From assembly GCA_026197015.1 (NCBI GenBank), contig JAPHRB010000078.1, positions 1 to 34,336 on the forward strand: 34,336 nucleotides of DNA, given 5' to 3'. The DNA comes from Gammaproteobacteria bacterium. GTDB lineage: Bacteria > Pseudomonadota > Gammaproteobacteria > SZUA-229. The notes under the pieces are model-generated. The model had not been told where the DNA came from. It did not search any database and worked only from the letters and a program-made list of their open reading frames with translations. A program made the translations under genes and the position numbers. Shown here piece by piece: positions 1-8,356 of this stretch. Numbering within the stretch: position 1 is the stretch's first letter; the number at the start of each line of letters is the position of its first letter.

Positions 1-705
1 CGTGAAATCAGCTGCCGTTAAATCTGTGTAAAAAGGCATCATTTGATCTGGGTTCAGCATGCCTTTGTAGACAATAACTTTTGTTGATAGAGAGCAAACG
101 TAAAATAATTCTTGTTGCGTGATGTTTTCATCGTTGCGAATTGTGTGCCCTGCATCTTTACGTAAGATGTACAGTTTACGTTCAAATTCTTCACTAGTGA
201 CACCATCAGCTGCAGCTATAAATAACTGCTCCATATGAGGTTGCGCTGCGCGCGCGGTGGGGCCGATGTCCGCTTTTATCGGATCAACCGGCAGTTCACG
301 CCAGCCAATCAGTTTTTGGCCTGATTTCTCAATCAATTCATTAATTAGTTTCTTGCAGGTCGCACGTTCGGTTTCATTAACCGGTAAAAACACATTGCCA
401 GCGGCATATTGGCCTTTGGCTGGTAAATCTGCGTTTAAGTCTTCTTTGGCTACACGAGTTAGGAATTCGTAAGGCAGGCTTGTCATAATGCCGGCGCCAT
501 CACCCGTATTGGCTTCACAGCCACATGCGCCACGGTGTACCATGCGACGTAAAATATGGTCTGCATCTTCAACGATTTGATGACTGGCCTGGCCTTTAAT
601 ATGCGCCACAAAACCTACACCACAGTTTTCCGTTTCATTGGCAGGGTCATATAAGCCATGCTTGTTTGGTCGGGTGTATTGGTTAAAGATCTTGTTGTTA
701 CTCAT
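1..705 (-). CDS. gltB: Glutamate synthase large subunit, N-terminal part (partial)
   Basis: This reading frame runs off the left edge, so the ORF track omits it. Translated from the ATG at 705-703 it starts MSNNKIFNQYTRPNKHGLYD and stays open to base 1 (about 235 residues). It contains the class-II glutamine amidotransferase core: CGVGFVAHIKG, with the presumed N-terminal nucleophile Cys after a short propeptide, then MVHRGACGCEANTGDGAGI. This is the glutaminase domain of the glutamate synthase large subunit, which releases ammonia from glutamine for transfer to 2-oxoglutarate. The FMN/Fe-S synthase domains lie outside the window. An AAGAGG ribosome binding site precedes the ATG. galU lies upstream on the same strand, 242 bp away. 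The family is clear. Whether gltD follows cannot be seen. Confidence 0.93.
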   Translation of the reverse strand, partial: MSNNKIFNQYTRPNKHGLYDPANETENCGVGFVAHIKGQASHQIVEDADHILRRMVHRGACGCEANTGDGAGIMTSLPYEFLTRVAKEDLNADLPAKGQYAAGNVFLPVNETERATCKKLINELIEKSGQKLIGWRELPVDPIKADIGPTARAAQPHMEQLFIAAADGVTSEEFERKLYILRKDAGHTIRNDENITQQELFYVCSLSTKVIVYKGMLNPDQMMPFYTDLTAADFT

Positions 706-947
706 CGTTTGCCTCTTAAATGCTTGATTTTATTCAAGTATTTTATGAATTTCGCCGTCCGGATTTGACTCAGGGTGGAACTGTCACTAGAGTGAGTCGC
801 GGACAAGGGGTCGGGTATTTTACAGGAAAATAAAGCTAAAACAAAGAAATTGTGGAACAGGTATGATAATGGATTAAGTGCAGGTAAAAGCCACAAAAAA
901 CGCACTGATAAGTTAGATCTTACCAGTGGCTAGCAGACTGGGTTGAC

Positions 948-1781
948 TTATCTTTTTTTAAATATATTTTCGTAGCAGTAATTGGTGGCTTCAACGAAGC
1001 CCTCAACGCTACCACAGTCAAAACGACGACCTTTAAATTTGTATGCCATAACGCAGCCGTTTTTAGCCTGTTTTTTTATGGCGTCGGTTAACTGAATTTC
1101 ACCACCAGCTCCGGGTTTTGTATTGCTTAATAGATCAAAAATATCCGGCGTTAAAATATAACGGCCGATAACGGCCAGGTTGCTAGGGGCTTTATCGGCG
1201 GGTGGTTTTTCGACCATGTCTTTTACACGAAAGATATTGTCGCTAATCATTTCTCCGTCGATGACACCATAACTACTGATATTTTCTTTGGGTACTTCTT
1301 CAATTGCAATAATAGAGCAACGGAACTGATTATATAAAGCAACCATCTGTTTCATAACACTGTCTTCGCCTGGCTCGGTTATGCATAAATCGTCTGCGAG
1401 GATTACCCCGAACGCCTGCTCTCCAATCATGTTTTTACCCGCAAGAACCGCGTGACCAAGGCCTTTCATTTCTTTTTGAGGAGTATAGGTAAATGTGCAG
1501 TTGTCTAACAGATTGCGAATGTCAGTTAATTTTTCTTCTTTGCCGGTGCCGGATATTTCATTTTCTACTTCATAACTGATATCAAAGTGATCGGCAATAG
1601 CGTGTTTGCCCCTGCCGGTAACAAAGGAATTGTGGACCATGCCGGCATTTAATGCCTCTTCTACTGCGTAATGAATTAAAGGTTTGTCTACTACAGGTAA
1701 CATTTCTTTTGGGATGGATTTTGTTGCAGGTAGAAAGCGGGTACCGTAACCGGCTACCGGGTAGAGACACTTGGTGATCAT
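948..1781 (-). CDS. galU: UTP-glucose-1-phosphate uridylyltransferase
   Basis: Makes UDP-glucose from UTP and glucose-1-phosphate, feeding lipopolysaccharide, capsule and other glycan synthesis in the cytoplasm. The N-terminus carries the nucleotide-binding signature PVAGYGTRFLPATKSIPKEM, followed by VDKPLIHYAVEEA, ILADDLC, VEKPP and GEIQLTDAI, in the order expected for GalU. I choose the ATG at 1781 (MITKCLYPVAG) over the track start at 1799. An AAGGA ribosome binding site sits directly upstream of it, and the extra six residues are not typical of the family. That gives 277 residues, close to the usual GalU length of about 280-300. It is separated from hemE by a terminator inside a repeat region, so it is probably transcribed from its own promoter. 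Confidence 0.93.
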   Translation of the reverse strand: MITKCLYPVAGYGTRFLPATKSIPKEMLPVVDKPLIHYAVEEALNAGMVHNSFVTGRGKHAIADHFDISYEVENEISGTGKEEKLTDIRNLLDNCTFTYTPQKEMKGLGHAVLAGKNMIGEQAFGVILADDLCITEPGEDSVMKQMVALYNQFRCSIIAIEEVPKENISSYGVIDGEMISDNIFRVKDMVEKPPADKAPSNLAVIGRYILTPDIFDLLSNTKPGAGGEIQLTDAIKKQAKNGCVMAYKFKGRRFDCGSVEGFVEATNYCYENIFKKR

Positions 1782-1836
1782 GGTTGAAATCCTTAGCAAT
1801 AATATGATTAATTTTTTAGCATCATACTAAAAAACA

Positions 1837-1957
1837 AGTCGTAAGTCATAAGTCGTAAGTTTGTAAGTCAAAAAACAAAGTCAAAGACAAAAAAAAGCAG
1901 GCTCACCTTAGGTGGGCCTGCTTTGACTTACGACTTCGGACTTATGACTTACGACTA
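1837..1957. repeat. Inverted arms of 7-bp tandem repeats around a terminator
   Basis: Both arms are built from a heptamer close to AAGTCGT/AAGTCAT. The left arm (about 1838-1870) reads AAGTCGT AAGTCAT AAGTCGT. The right arm (about 1924-1957) is its reverse complement with one variant unit. The arms enclose the hemE terminator hairpin, so the whole 120 bp can fold into one long hairpin. The right arm begins at the hemE stop codon. Confidence 0.8.
1889..1924 (-). terminator. Intrinsic terminator downstream of hemE
   Basis: The GC-rich stem AGCAGGCTCACC / GGTGGGCCTGCT has a 3-base loop and one T-G wobble. The run of A residues at 1889-1896 on the plus strand becomes a U tract for transcripts coming from hemE on the minus strand. 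Confidence 0.85.
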
Positions 1958-3028
1958 TGTTTTATGATACTGCTCACTTAATTCATGAACTGAGTCGACC
2001 AGCACTTTAACGTGTTCTGGATTGATATCAGGCGTTATGCCATGACCTAAATTAAATACATGGCCTTCGCCGGTACCAAAATCTTTAAGGATTTTTCCAG
2101 CTTCTTTGCGAATAACCTCAGGTGATGCATATAAAGTAGTAGGGTCCATATTACCCTGTATGGCAACACGATCACCGACGGCAGCTTTTGCATCGACAAT
2201 ACTGGTGCTCCAGTCTATGCCCAGAGCGTTACATCCGGTATCCGCCATAAGGTTTAACCATTGGCCTCCGCCTTTGGTGTATAAAATAATGGGTACTTCT
2301 CTACCGTCTGCTTCGCGGGTCAGATTTGATACAATTTTTTGCATGTAATCTAATGAAAATAAGCGATACATTTCAGGGTTCAGGTTGCCGCCCCAGGTAT
2401 CAAAAATCATGACGGCCTGTGCGCCTGCAGCAATTTGTGCGTTCAGGTAACTGGTTACTGACTCTGCGATTTTGCTCAATAGTTGATGTGCCAAAGCCGG
2501 GTCATTGAATAACATGGTTTTGGATTTGCTAAAGGTTTTGCTGCTGCCACCCTCTATCATATAAGTAGCCAGCGTCCATGGGCTTCCAGAAAAACCGATT
2601 AAGGGTACGTCGCCGTTTAATTCTCGACGTATGGTGCGAACGGCATCCATAACATATTTAAGTTCGCCTTCCGGGTCAGGGATGGGTAAATTTTTAACAT
2701 CAGCCGCAGAGCGGATAGGGTTTGAAAACTTGGGGCCTTCACCAGATTCGAAGTATAAACCCAGGCCCATAGCATCAGGAATGGTTAGAATATCTGAAAA
2801 TAAGATAGCCGCATCAAGATCGAAGCGCCTTAAAGGCTGCATGGTTACTTCACAGGCCAGATCAGGATTCATGCACAGGCTCATAAAGTCGCCCGCCTGT
2901 TCACGGGTTGCGCGATATTCAGGTAAATATCTACCTGCCTGACGCATTATCCAAACAGGTGTTTTATCTACTGGTTGTTTTAGTAGGGCGCGAAGAAAAC
3001 GATCGTTTTTTAGTTCTGTCATGTTCAA
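1955..3028 (-). CDS. hemE: Uroporphyrinogen decarboxylase
   Basis: Decarboxylates the four acetate side chains of uroporphyrinogen III to give coproporphyrinogen III in heme synthesis. It is a cytoplasmic enzyme with no cofactor. The 357-residue length matches the family (about 354). Seen in order: [14 protein letters not shown] near residue 30 (substrate-binding Arg), [19 protein letters not shown] with the catalytic Asp, [26 protein letters not shown], and the C-terminal [16 protein letters not shown]. The start could be the ATG at 3028 (MNMTELKN) or the one two codons later at 3022 (MTELKN), which is the more usual N-terminus. The stop codon falls in the heptamer repeat. A terminator follows immediately, and an 80-bp palindromic element separates it from yqeY. 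Confidence 0.96.
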   Translation of the reverse strand: MNMTELKNDRFLRALLKQPVDKTPVWIMRQAGRYLPEYRATREQAGDFMSLCMNPDLACEVTMQPLRRFDLDAAILFSDILTIPDAMGLGLYFESGEGPKFSNPIRSAADVKNLPIPDPEGELKYVMDAVRTIRRELNGDVPLIGFSGSPWTLATYMIEGGSSKTFSKSKTMLFNDPALAHQLLSKIAESVTSYLNAQIAAGAQAVMIFDTWGGNLNPEMYRLFSLDYMQKIVSNLTREADGREVPIILYTKGGGQWLNLMADTGCNALGIDWSTSIVDAKAAVGDRVAIQGNMDPTTLYASPEVIRKEAGKILKDFGTGEGHVFNLGHGITPDINPEHVKVLVDSVHELSEQYHKT

Positions 3029-3042
3029 AGTCTTCTGTTTTT

Positions 3043-3122
3043 GTCATTTCCGAATGGCGTGTGTCGGAAATCTAGCGACCTTATAGACACTGGATCCCCA
3101 ACAAAGGCATTCGGGGATGACA
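3043..3122. repeat. 80-bp palindromic intergenic element
   Basis: It begins GTCATTTCCG and ends CGGGGATGACAG, so the ends form a short inverted repeat (GTCAT/ATGAC). It contains two internal hairpins: ATTTCCGA/TCGGAAAT at about 3046-3071, and ATCCCC/GGGGAT at about 3094-3118. The layout resembles the small palindromic elements with ends like GTCATCCCCGA that are dispersed in many gammaproteobacterial genomes. Only one copy is visible here. Confidence 0.6.
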
Positions 3123-3150
3123 GGATAAATGCATGTAACTTTAGAATAAG

Positions 3151-3603
3151 TTAGGCGTTTAATTGAGCTTTTATTTTTCCGCTCACCGCGCCCATATCAG
3201 CACGGCCTTGCATCTGGGGTTTAAGAATGCCCATTACCTTGCCCATGTCTTTTATTGACTCGGCACCGGTATCACCAATGGCTTTGGCGATCATCTGGCT
3301 TATTTCTTCATCACTTAGTGCTTCAGGCAGGAAGTCCTGTAAAATTGAAACTTCGTATTCTTCCTGTTCCCGCAAATCATCTCTGCCGGCTTCTTTGTAC
3401 TGGCTAATGGATTCACGTCGCTGCTTTACCATTTTATCGAGCACAGCAAGTACGCGATCGTCATCTAGTTCAATTCGCTCATCAACTTCTATCTGTTTGA
3501 TAGCGGCGAGCACTAGACGAATTACACCCAGACGTTTTTTATCGCCACCTTTCATGGAGGCTTTCATGTCTGCTGTCAGAGTTTGCTTGAGACTGTTGCT
3601 CAT
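3151..3603 (-). CDS. yqeY: GatB/YqeY domain protein
   Basis: This 150-residue cytoplasmic protein belongs to the YqeY family, which is related to the C-terminal tRNA-recognition region of GatB. The exact role is unknown. Recognisable features are LKQTLTADMKASMKGGDKKR at the N-terminus, the helical middle VVKQRRESISQYKEAGRDDL-like segment, and the C-terminal MGKVMGILKPQMQGRADMG. The length is typical (about 148-150). It starts 12 bp after the rpsU stop and must be co-transcribed with it. In many gammaproteobacteria rpsU-yqeY continues into dnaG and rpoD. Here hemE follows instead. Confidence 0.93.
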   Translation of the reverse strand: MSNSLKQTLTADMKASMKGGDKKRLGVIRLVLAAIKQIEVDERIELDDDRVLAVLDKMVKQRRESISQYKEAGRDDLREQEEYEVSILQDFLPEALSDEEISQMIAKAIGDTGAESIKDMGKVMGILKPQMQGRADMGAVSGKIKAQLNA

Positions 3604-3615
3604 TACGAAGCTTTT

Positions 3616-3843
3616 TTAGCGACGACGATGAGGGTTACGAGTTAAGCGCTCGCGCTCTTTCGATAATTTTTTCAGGTTACGTTTTACAGCTGCAGCTGCT
3701 TTACGTTTACGTTCTGTAGTGGGCTTTTCATAGCACTCACGACGACGAATCTCGGTTAAGATTCCAGCTTTTTCGCATGAACGTTTAAATCGACGTAGAG
3801 CAACGTCAAACGGCTCGTTGTCTTTAACTTTTACTTGTGGCAT
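3616..3843 (-). CDS. rpsU: 30S ribosomal protein S21
   Basis: This small basic protein of the 30S subunit platform helps initiation on natural mRNAs. The 75-residue sequence is clear: [35 protein letters not shown], and an Arg/Lys-rich tail. It is slightly longer than the 71-residue E. coli protein. It is first in a two-gene unit with yqeY. It is divergent from tsaD across 146 bp that contain a palindrome at 3886-3910 (ACCGATTGG/CCAATCCGGT), which may belong to the rpsU promoter or leader region. Confidence 0.97.
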   Translation of the reverse strand: MPQVKVKDNEPFDVALRRFKRSCEKAGILTEIRRRECYEKPTTERKRKAAAAVKRNLKKLSKERERLTRNPHRRR

Positions 3844-3989
3844 TCAGAACTCTCACTCTAAAATAGAACTTAATTTATTAACAGATACCGATTGGTTGCC
3901 CAATCCGGTATCGTGGAACCGCGGGATTATAGCCCCTTGAGCGATAATTTCCAAATTAAATATGAATAAAATTCAGGATATTGTGAAGA

Positions 3990-5018
3990 ATGATCGTTTT
4001 AGGTATTGAATCCTCCTGTGATGAAACAGGATTGGCCGTTTATGATTCGGAGCGGGGGCTGTTGGCTCACGTTTTGCATTCACAAATTGCTTTGCATGGC
4101 GAGTATGGTGGGGTGGTTCCGGAATTAGCGTCGCGGGATCACGTGAGATATCTGCTGCCTTTGGCGAAACAGGTTTTAAAGCAGGCGGGTCTTGCTAAAA
4201 CTGAATTAGACGGCATCGCATACACCGCCGGCCCTGGGTTGATGGGAGCGTTAATGGTGGGGGCCTGTACTGGAAGGGCAATGGCAATGGCTTTAGGGGT
4301 GCCCGCTGTAGCTGTGCATCATATGGAAGGGCATTTGTTGGCACCTATGTTAGAAAATGAGGCGCCAGCGTTTCCTTTTGTTGCCCTGCTGGTTTCCGGA
4401 GGGCATACCTTACTGGCGCAAGTTAAAGGGGTTGGGCAATATGAGCTGTTAGGTGAAAGTCTGGATGATGCTGCGGGAGAGGCTTTTGATAAAACAGCAA
4501 AAATGTTGGGGCTGGGTTATCCCGGCGGGCCAGTTCTGGCTAAATTAGCTGAGCAGGGCGAGACAGGTATTTATAAGTTTCCGCGTCCAATGTGTGATCG
4601 GCCGGGTCTGGATTTTAGTTTTAGTGGATTGAAAACCTTTAGCCTGAATACCTGGCAAAAAGAAGTTGAGCTGGGCAATGACAATGAACAGACACAGGCC
4701 AATATTTGTCGTGCATTTGAAGAAGCGGTAGTTGATACATTAATGATTAAGTGTAGAAGGGCTATTCAGCAGGTGGGCGCCCAAACACTGGTGATAGCCG
4801 GCGGGGTTGGAGCGAATCTGCGATTAAGGGCTTCATTGCAGGAAATGATGCAAAAAGAGGGCGGTGAGCTATTTTATCCCAGAGTTGAATTTTGTACAGA
4901 TAATGGAGCGATGATTGCGTATGCTGGTGCCTTAAGGCTGCTGGCAGGAGAAGCGGAGCCATTGGCAATTAATGTGAGAGCAAGGTGGCCGATGAGCGAG
5001 TTGGCAGCGATTAATTAA
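3990..5018 (+). CDS. tsaD: tRNA N6-threonylcarbamoyladenosine synthase subunit TsaD
   Basis: Transfers the threonylcarbamoyl group to A37 of ANN-decoding tRNAs, acting with TsaB, TsaE and TsaC. The 342-residue length is typical. The ASKHA fold is marked by [14 protein letters not shown] at the N-terminus. The metal-binding HHMEGH motif puts His111 and His115 exactly where the family has them. [20 protein letters not shown] and GGPVLAKLA follow, then the C-terminal NVRARWP. It is divergent from rpsU, as in many relatives. An inverted repeat element lies directly after the stop codon. Confidence 0.97.
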   Translation: MIVLGIESSCDETGLAVYDSERGLLAHVLHSQIALHGEYGGVVPELASRDHVRYLLPLAKQVLKQAGLAKTELDGIAYTAGPGLMGALMVGACTGRAMAMALGVPAVAVHHMEGHLLAPMLENEAPAFPFVALLVSGGHTLLAQVKGVGQYELLGESLDDAAGEAFDKTAKMLGLGYPGGPVLAKLAEQGETGIYKFPRPMCDRPGLDFSFSGLKTFSLNTWQKEVELGNDNEQTQANICRAFEEAVVDTLMIKCRRAIQQVGAQTLVIAGGVGANLRLRASLQEMMQKEGGELFYPRVEFCTDNGAMIAYAGALRLLAGEAEPLAINVRARWPMSELAAIN

Positions 5019-5037
5019 TGGGCTTACCCTGTTCTGG

Positions 5038-5199
5038 CACATCTCCATCGGGGAAAGACCGCCGCTGTTTGGCGCTCTGTCCCCTAAACCCATACCACTA
5101 AGAGTTTTACGGAGTCGACACCCTACACTGTCAGCTTCTGGTGGTATGGGTTTAGGGGACAGGGCTCAAAAAGCGAGACCTTTCCCCGATGGAGAAGTG
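5038..5199 (-). repeat. Element A copy 1 (about 162 bp, inverted ends)
   Basis: The outer inverted repeats are CACATCTCCATCGGGGAAAG on the left and its near-complement ending at 5199. Inside is a perfect 22-bp inverted pair at 5077-5098 and 5141-5162 (CTGTCCCCTAAACCCATACC...). Read on the minus strand it aligns with the copies at 33571-33730 and 34143-34267, including the internal AGCTGACAG and AAAACTCTT stretches. No open reading frame of note lies inside, so it looks like a non-autonomous element. It separates the convergent tsaD and plsY genes and could act as a transcript end for both. Confidence 0.85.
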
Positions 5200-5234
5200 C
5201 CTGAGCAGAGCAAGCTGTTAACAGCGCAAGCTGC

Positions 5235-5852
5235 TTATTTTTTCTTTGATCCGATTTTATCTTCCTGGCCCGCCAGTAATTTTTTGATATTGCTTTTATG
5301 ACGCCAGATTAACATTAGTGCCATAAATGTCACACAAACTGTTATAACCGGTGACTGTGTAATAAACCAGGCTAAAACCGGTGAGCCTGCAGATGCAACC
5401 AGAGCAGAGAGTGAAGAGTAACGTAACGTAACTGCCATAAATAACCAGATGACAATAGTGCCCAGCCCTAACATCCAGTGAATACCAAGTAATACACCTA
5501 ATATTGTTGCTACGCCTTTACCGCCCTTAAATCCATAATAAAGAGGATATAGGTGCCCTAAAAATGCGGCTACAGCGGTCGCGGCAATAATTTCATCTTG
5601 CATATCCAGCGCAACGGCGATTGAAACAGGGATCAGGCCTTTTAACATATCCCCAAGAAGTGTGATGATGGCGGCTTTTTTGCCGCCTTCTCGCAGTACG
5701 TTGGTAGCGCCGGGATTGTTTGAACCAACCGTTCTAGGATCGGACAATCCCATTATTTTACACGTTACAATGGCAGTAGACACTGAACCGAGTAAATAGC
5801 CGAACAGCGTAAAGCCAATTATAAGTATAATGGGTTGTTGTAATAGATCCAC
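5235..5852 (-). CDS. plsY: Acyl-phosphate:glycerol-3-phosphate acyltransferase
   Basis: Inner-membrane enzyme making lysophosphatidic acid from acyl-phosphate (produced by PlsX) and glycerol-3-phosphate, the first acylation in phospholipid synthesis. The 205-residue protein has about five membrane segments. It shows the three conserved PlsY loops: GSVSTAIV near residue 22, GSNNPGATNVLREGGKKAA near 43, and FKGGKGVATILG near 108. The C-terminus is basic (HKSNIKKLL...GSKKK). The gene is convergent with tsaD and divergent from bioH. In relatives it often sits next to tsaD and folB; here folB is 27 kb away. Confidence 0.95.
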   Translation of the reverse strand: MDLLQQPIILIIGFTLFGYLLGSVSTAIVTCKIMGLSDPRTVGSNNPGATNVLREGGKKAAIITLLGDMLKGLIPVSIAVALDMQDEIIAATAVAAFLGHLYPLYYGFKGGKGVATILGVLLGIHWMLGLGTIVIWLFMAVTLRYSSLSALVASAGSPVLAWFITQSPVITVCVTFMALMLIWRHKSNIKKLLAGQEDKIGSKKK

Positions 5853-5922
5853 AAAGAAGTCCAGTAGGTAATAATGAATACAGCGCGCAATTTAGCACGA
5901 AATGAAACATCGGTGAAATGCT

Positions 5923-6693
5923 ATGCAAGGGCCTGATTCTAAAGTGACCTGCCTGTTTGTACACGGTTGGGCAATGAATAGTAGTGTATGGGAACCCGTA
6001 GTGGATAAACTGCCTGAGTGGATTGATACACAGCTTATTGATTTGCCCGGGCATGGGCAAAGAGTTAATGAGTCTTTATCTAATTTACAAAATCTGACAG
6101 AGGATTTGTTGCAACAATGCAGGCACACAAAAGCACAATACCCTCATGGCCAGCCGTTATATTTAATTGGCTGGTCATTAGGTGGTTTACCGTGTATACA
6201 GTTGGCGATGGATCACCCGGAGGAAATCAGTGGTTTAATGCTGGTAAGTAGCAACCCCTGTTTTGTTGACAAAGAAAACTGGAAGTATGGAATTGATGCG
6301 GCTATTTTTGAGCAGTTTTCTCAGTCACTAAAAAAGGATTTTTCAGGTACAATTCGCCGATTTCTTTCTTTGCAGGTTAAAGGTTCAGAGTCAGGAAGGC
6401 TTGTTTTACGGGGTTTAAGGGAAAAAATATTACAGCAATCCAGGCCTCATGAGCTTAATCTTGATGCGGGTCTGGAAATATTAAAACAGACTGATTTACG
6501 TAGTCAGTTAAAAAAAATAAAGCTGCCTGTCAACTGGATACTTGGTGGACAGGATGGGCTGGTGAAAAAACAGTTAGCAGAAGAGCTGGATAATGTCATG
6601 GTTTTTAATAATGCAGGGCATGCCGCTTTTTTATCACATACAGATGAGTTTATTGAGCAACTTATAAAATCACTGACATGTATTCATAAATAA
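5923..6693 (+). CDS. bioH: Pimeloyl-ACP methyl ester esterase
   Basis: Removes the methyl group from pimeloyl-ACP methyl ester, ending the disguised fatty-acid phase of biotin synthesis. It is an alpha/beta hydrolase of 256 residues, the usual BioH size. The oxyanion region FVHGWAMNSSVW is near residue 12. The nucleophile elbow GWSLGG places Ser85, the acid is Asp211 in GGQDGLV, and the general base is His233 in NAGHAAFL. A GGTGA-like ribosome binding site precedes the ATG. bioC follows within 14 bp, so the two form an operon covering the entry and exit steps of pimelate assembly. The other bio genes are not in the window. Confidence 0.93.
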   Translation: MQGPDSKVTCLFVHGWAMNSSVWEPVVDKLPEWIDTQLIDLPGHGQRVNESLSNLQNLTEDLLQQCRHTKAQYPHGQPLYLIGWSLGGLPCIQLAMDHPEEISGLMLVSSNPCFVDKENWKYGIDAAIFEQFSQSLKKDFSGTIRRFLSLQVKGSESGRLVLRGLREKILQQSRPHELNLDAGLEILKQTDLRSQLKKIKLPVNWILGGQDGLVKKQLAEELDNVMVFNNAGHAAFLSHTDEFIEQLIKSLTCIHK

Positions 6694-6706
6694 ACTATTG
6701 GTACCT

Positions 6707-7594
6707 ATGAGTCAAACAGAAAAACACCGTATTCAGAAACATTTTGATGCAAAAGCAATTTGTTATGAATCTTCAGCCGTATTGCAGCGTAATGTTTGTA
6801 AAGAGTTATTGCAGCGTCTGGATTTAACTAATATAAAACCATCAGTGATTCTTGATGTGGGCTGTGGTACCGGTTGGGGGACCCAGGACTTATTAAAAAA
6901 ATATAAAAAAGCAAAAGTGCTTTCATTAGACTTGTCTCCTGAGATGTTAAAACAAACTAAAAGCAAAGGTGGCTGGTTGAGAAGGCCTGCCTTAATTTGT
7001 GCTGATGCTGAAGATATACCCCTGCAAGATGAATCTGTTGATTTAATTTTTTCGAGCCTTATGCTGCAATGGTGTGATTATAAAAAAGTGTTTGCAGAAT
7101 TTAAACGACTCTTAAAACCTGATGGGCTGTTAATGTTTTCAACGTTTGGTCCTGATACGTTAAAAGAGTTGAAAAAAAGCTGGCAACAGGTTGATTCAAA
7201 TACGCATGTTAATGATTTTACTGATATGCACGATTTAGGTGATGAGCTGATTCAGGCTGGCCTGGCTGAGCCTGTCATGGATATGGATTTGCTTACTTTA
7301 ACTTACCAGGATGTGAAAGCGGTTATGCTCGACCTGAAATCTATTGGTGCCAATACTATTTTAAAAAATCAGCATAAAACTGTTGAGAAAGGTCTGGTTA
7401 CGCCAGGCAAGTTGAAAAGAGTAATAACTCATTATGAAAAATATAGAAAAAACGGGGTTATACCGGCAAGTTATGAAATAGTTTATGGGCATGCGTGGAA
7501 AACAAAACAAAGAGAAACAAAAAAATCTCAGCAAGGTCGTGTTAGTGGAGAGTTTGCGATTGCAGTTGAACAGATAAAAAAACAATCAAACTAA
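6707..7594 (+). CDS. bioC: Malonyl-ACP O-methyltransferase
   Basis: Methylates malonyl-ACP with S-adenosylmethionine so that fatty-acid synthase can extend it to pimeloyl-ACP methyl ester. The sequence shows the BioC N-terminus (IQKHFDAKAICYE), the class I methyltransferase motif VILDVGCGTGWGTQDLL, the acidic SLDLSPEML, and ADAEDIPLQDESVDLIFSSL, MLQWC and FSTFGPDTLKEL, all typical of BioC. I prefer the ATG at 6707 (MSQTEKHR, 295 residues) over the TTG at 6698 used by the track. Neither has a strong ribosome binding site, so coupling to bioH is likely. The length agrees with the family. Confidence 0.93.
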   Translation: MSQTEKHRIQKHFDAKAICYESSAVLQRNVCKELLQRLDLTNIKPSVILDVGCGTGWGTQDLLKKYKKAKVLSLDLSPEMLKQTKSKGGWLRRPALICADAEDIPLQDESVDLIFSSLMLQWCDYKKVFAEFKRLLKPDGLLMFSTFGPDTLKELKKSWQQVDSNTHVNDFTDMHDLGDELIQAGLAEPVMDMDLLTLTYQDVKAVMLDLKSIGANTILKNQHKTVEKGLVTPGKLKRVITHYEKYRKNGVIPASYEIVYGHAWKTKQRETKKSQQGRVSGEFAIAVEQIKKQSN

Positions 7595-7699
7595 AAGCGA
7601 AGGTAAATTTTTAGTTTACTGAGTGTAATTAATTAAATTGTTAAAGTTTGTGCTTTATCAGGTAAAAATATTGCTCGAGCGAACACCGCAAAACTTAAT

Positions 7700-8272
7700 C
7701 TAAAGAGATGAAGACATACCAGTAAAAATCAAACCCCATATGGCAATACCTAAAATGATCCATGCAATATTGGCGGGGCTAAAGTAATTGTTTGTTAGAC
7801 CTTGTGGGTCATCACAGGCGGTATTAATTGCGTATTGAGCCTTGTATAAAGCCCGTGCCATTAGTCCCAGAAATATGAAACCGGCAAAATCCGTCATGGG
7901 AGTACCAATGTCTTTGGCAGATAACTGGTCGCTAATGTTTGAAAATATAGCACTAACTACATAAGTGGTAGCGATAAGGCTGTGATCCCATTTGTATGAA
8001 ATGTTTTTATGTTGCAGCGTTTCGTTAACATTTCTAAAAAGAGAATGCGTGAAGAATATTGAAAAGAGACCTCGCATAACGGGCCAGACATTTGAGTTGG
8101 TTGTGGCTTTGTGCAAAGACCAGTTTTTATAAAACCAGTAGATACCATAAATGCCCAGTGTTGATATAAACAGGGTTATGAATTTTCTTATAGAAACAAC
8201 GTAATAAGTGGCAGTGGTTTCACTTTCAGTTGATAAATCTGCTTGCGGTGCCTGGTAAATGTTATTTTCCAT
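7700..8272 (-). CDS. Predicted multi-pass inner membrane protein
   Basis: This 190-residue protein has no assigned function. It opens with a short soluble tail, NNIYQAPQADLSTESE. The 'YQAP(Q)A' style start recurs in several unrelated small membrane protein families of gammaproteobacteria. Hydrophobic segments follow at about residues 30-47 (FITLFISTLGIYGIYWFY), 68-75, 100-115, 128-142 and 167-187. The TLGIYGIYWFYKNW motif recalls DUF4234-like proteins, but I cannot confirm membership. It lies downstream of rpoH on the same strand and is separated from it by a strong terminator, so it should have its own promoter. Confidence 0.75.
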   Translation of the reverse strand: MENNIYQAPQADLSTESETTATYYVVSIRKFITLFISTLGIYGIYWFYKNWSLHKATTNSNVWPVMRGLFSIFFTHSLFRNVNETLQHKNISYKWDHSLIATTYVVSAIFSNISDQLSAKDIGTPMTDFAGFIFLGLMARALYKAQYAINTACDDPQGLTNNYFSPANIAWIILGIAIWGLIFTGMSSSL

Positions 8273-8300
8273 AAAATTAATCTGATAATTATTTTGTATA

Positions 8301-8331
8301 AAAAAAGGCGCTGTATAAGCGCCTTTTTTTT
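8301..8331 (-). terminator. Intrinsic terminator downstream of rpoH
   Basis: A GGCGCT-GTATA-AGCGCC hairpin is flanked by seven A residues on the left and eight T residues on the right, so it can work in both directions. For rpoH on the minus strand, the left A run supplies the U tract. Confidence 0.9.
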
Positions 8332-8356
8332 GAGTTAATATGTTACGTGCCCTGTT

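Noticed and set aside
257-472. Plus-strand frame of 71 residues inside gltB, and similar shadows (2631-2942, 3227-3619, 13390-13734, 26557-26904)
   Set aside because: They lie antisense to well-supported genes and have no independent support.
702-905. 67-residue minus-strand frame overlapping the gltB start
   Set aside because: It covers the gltB leader and overlaps its start codon in another frame. Nothing in it resembles a protein family.
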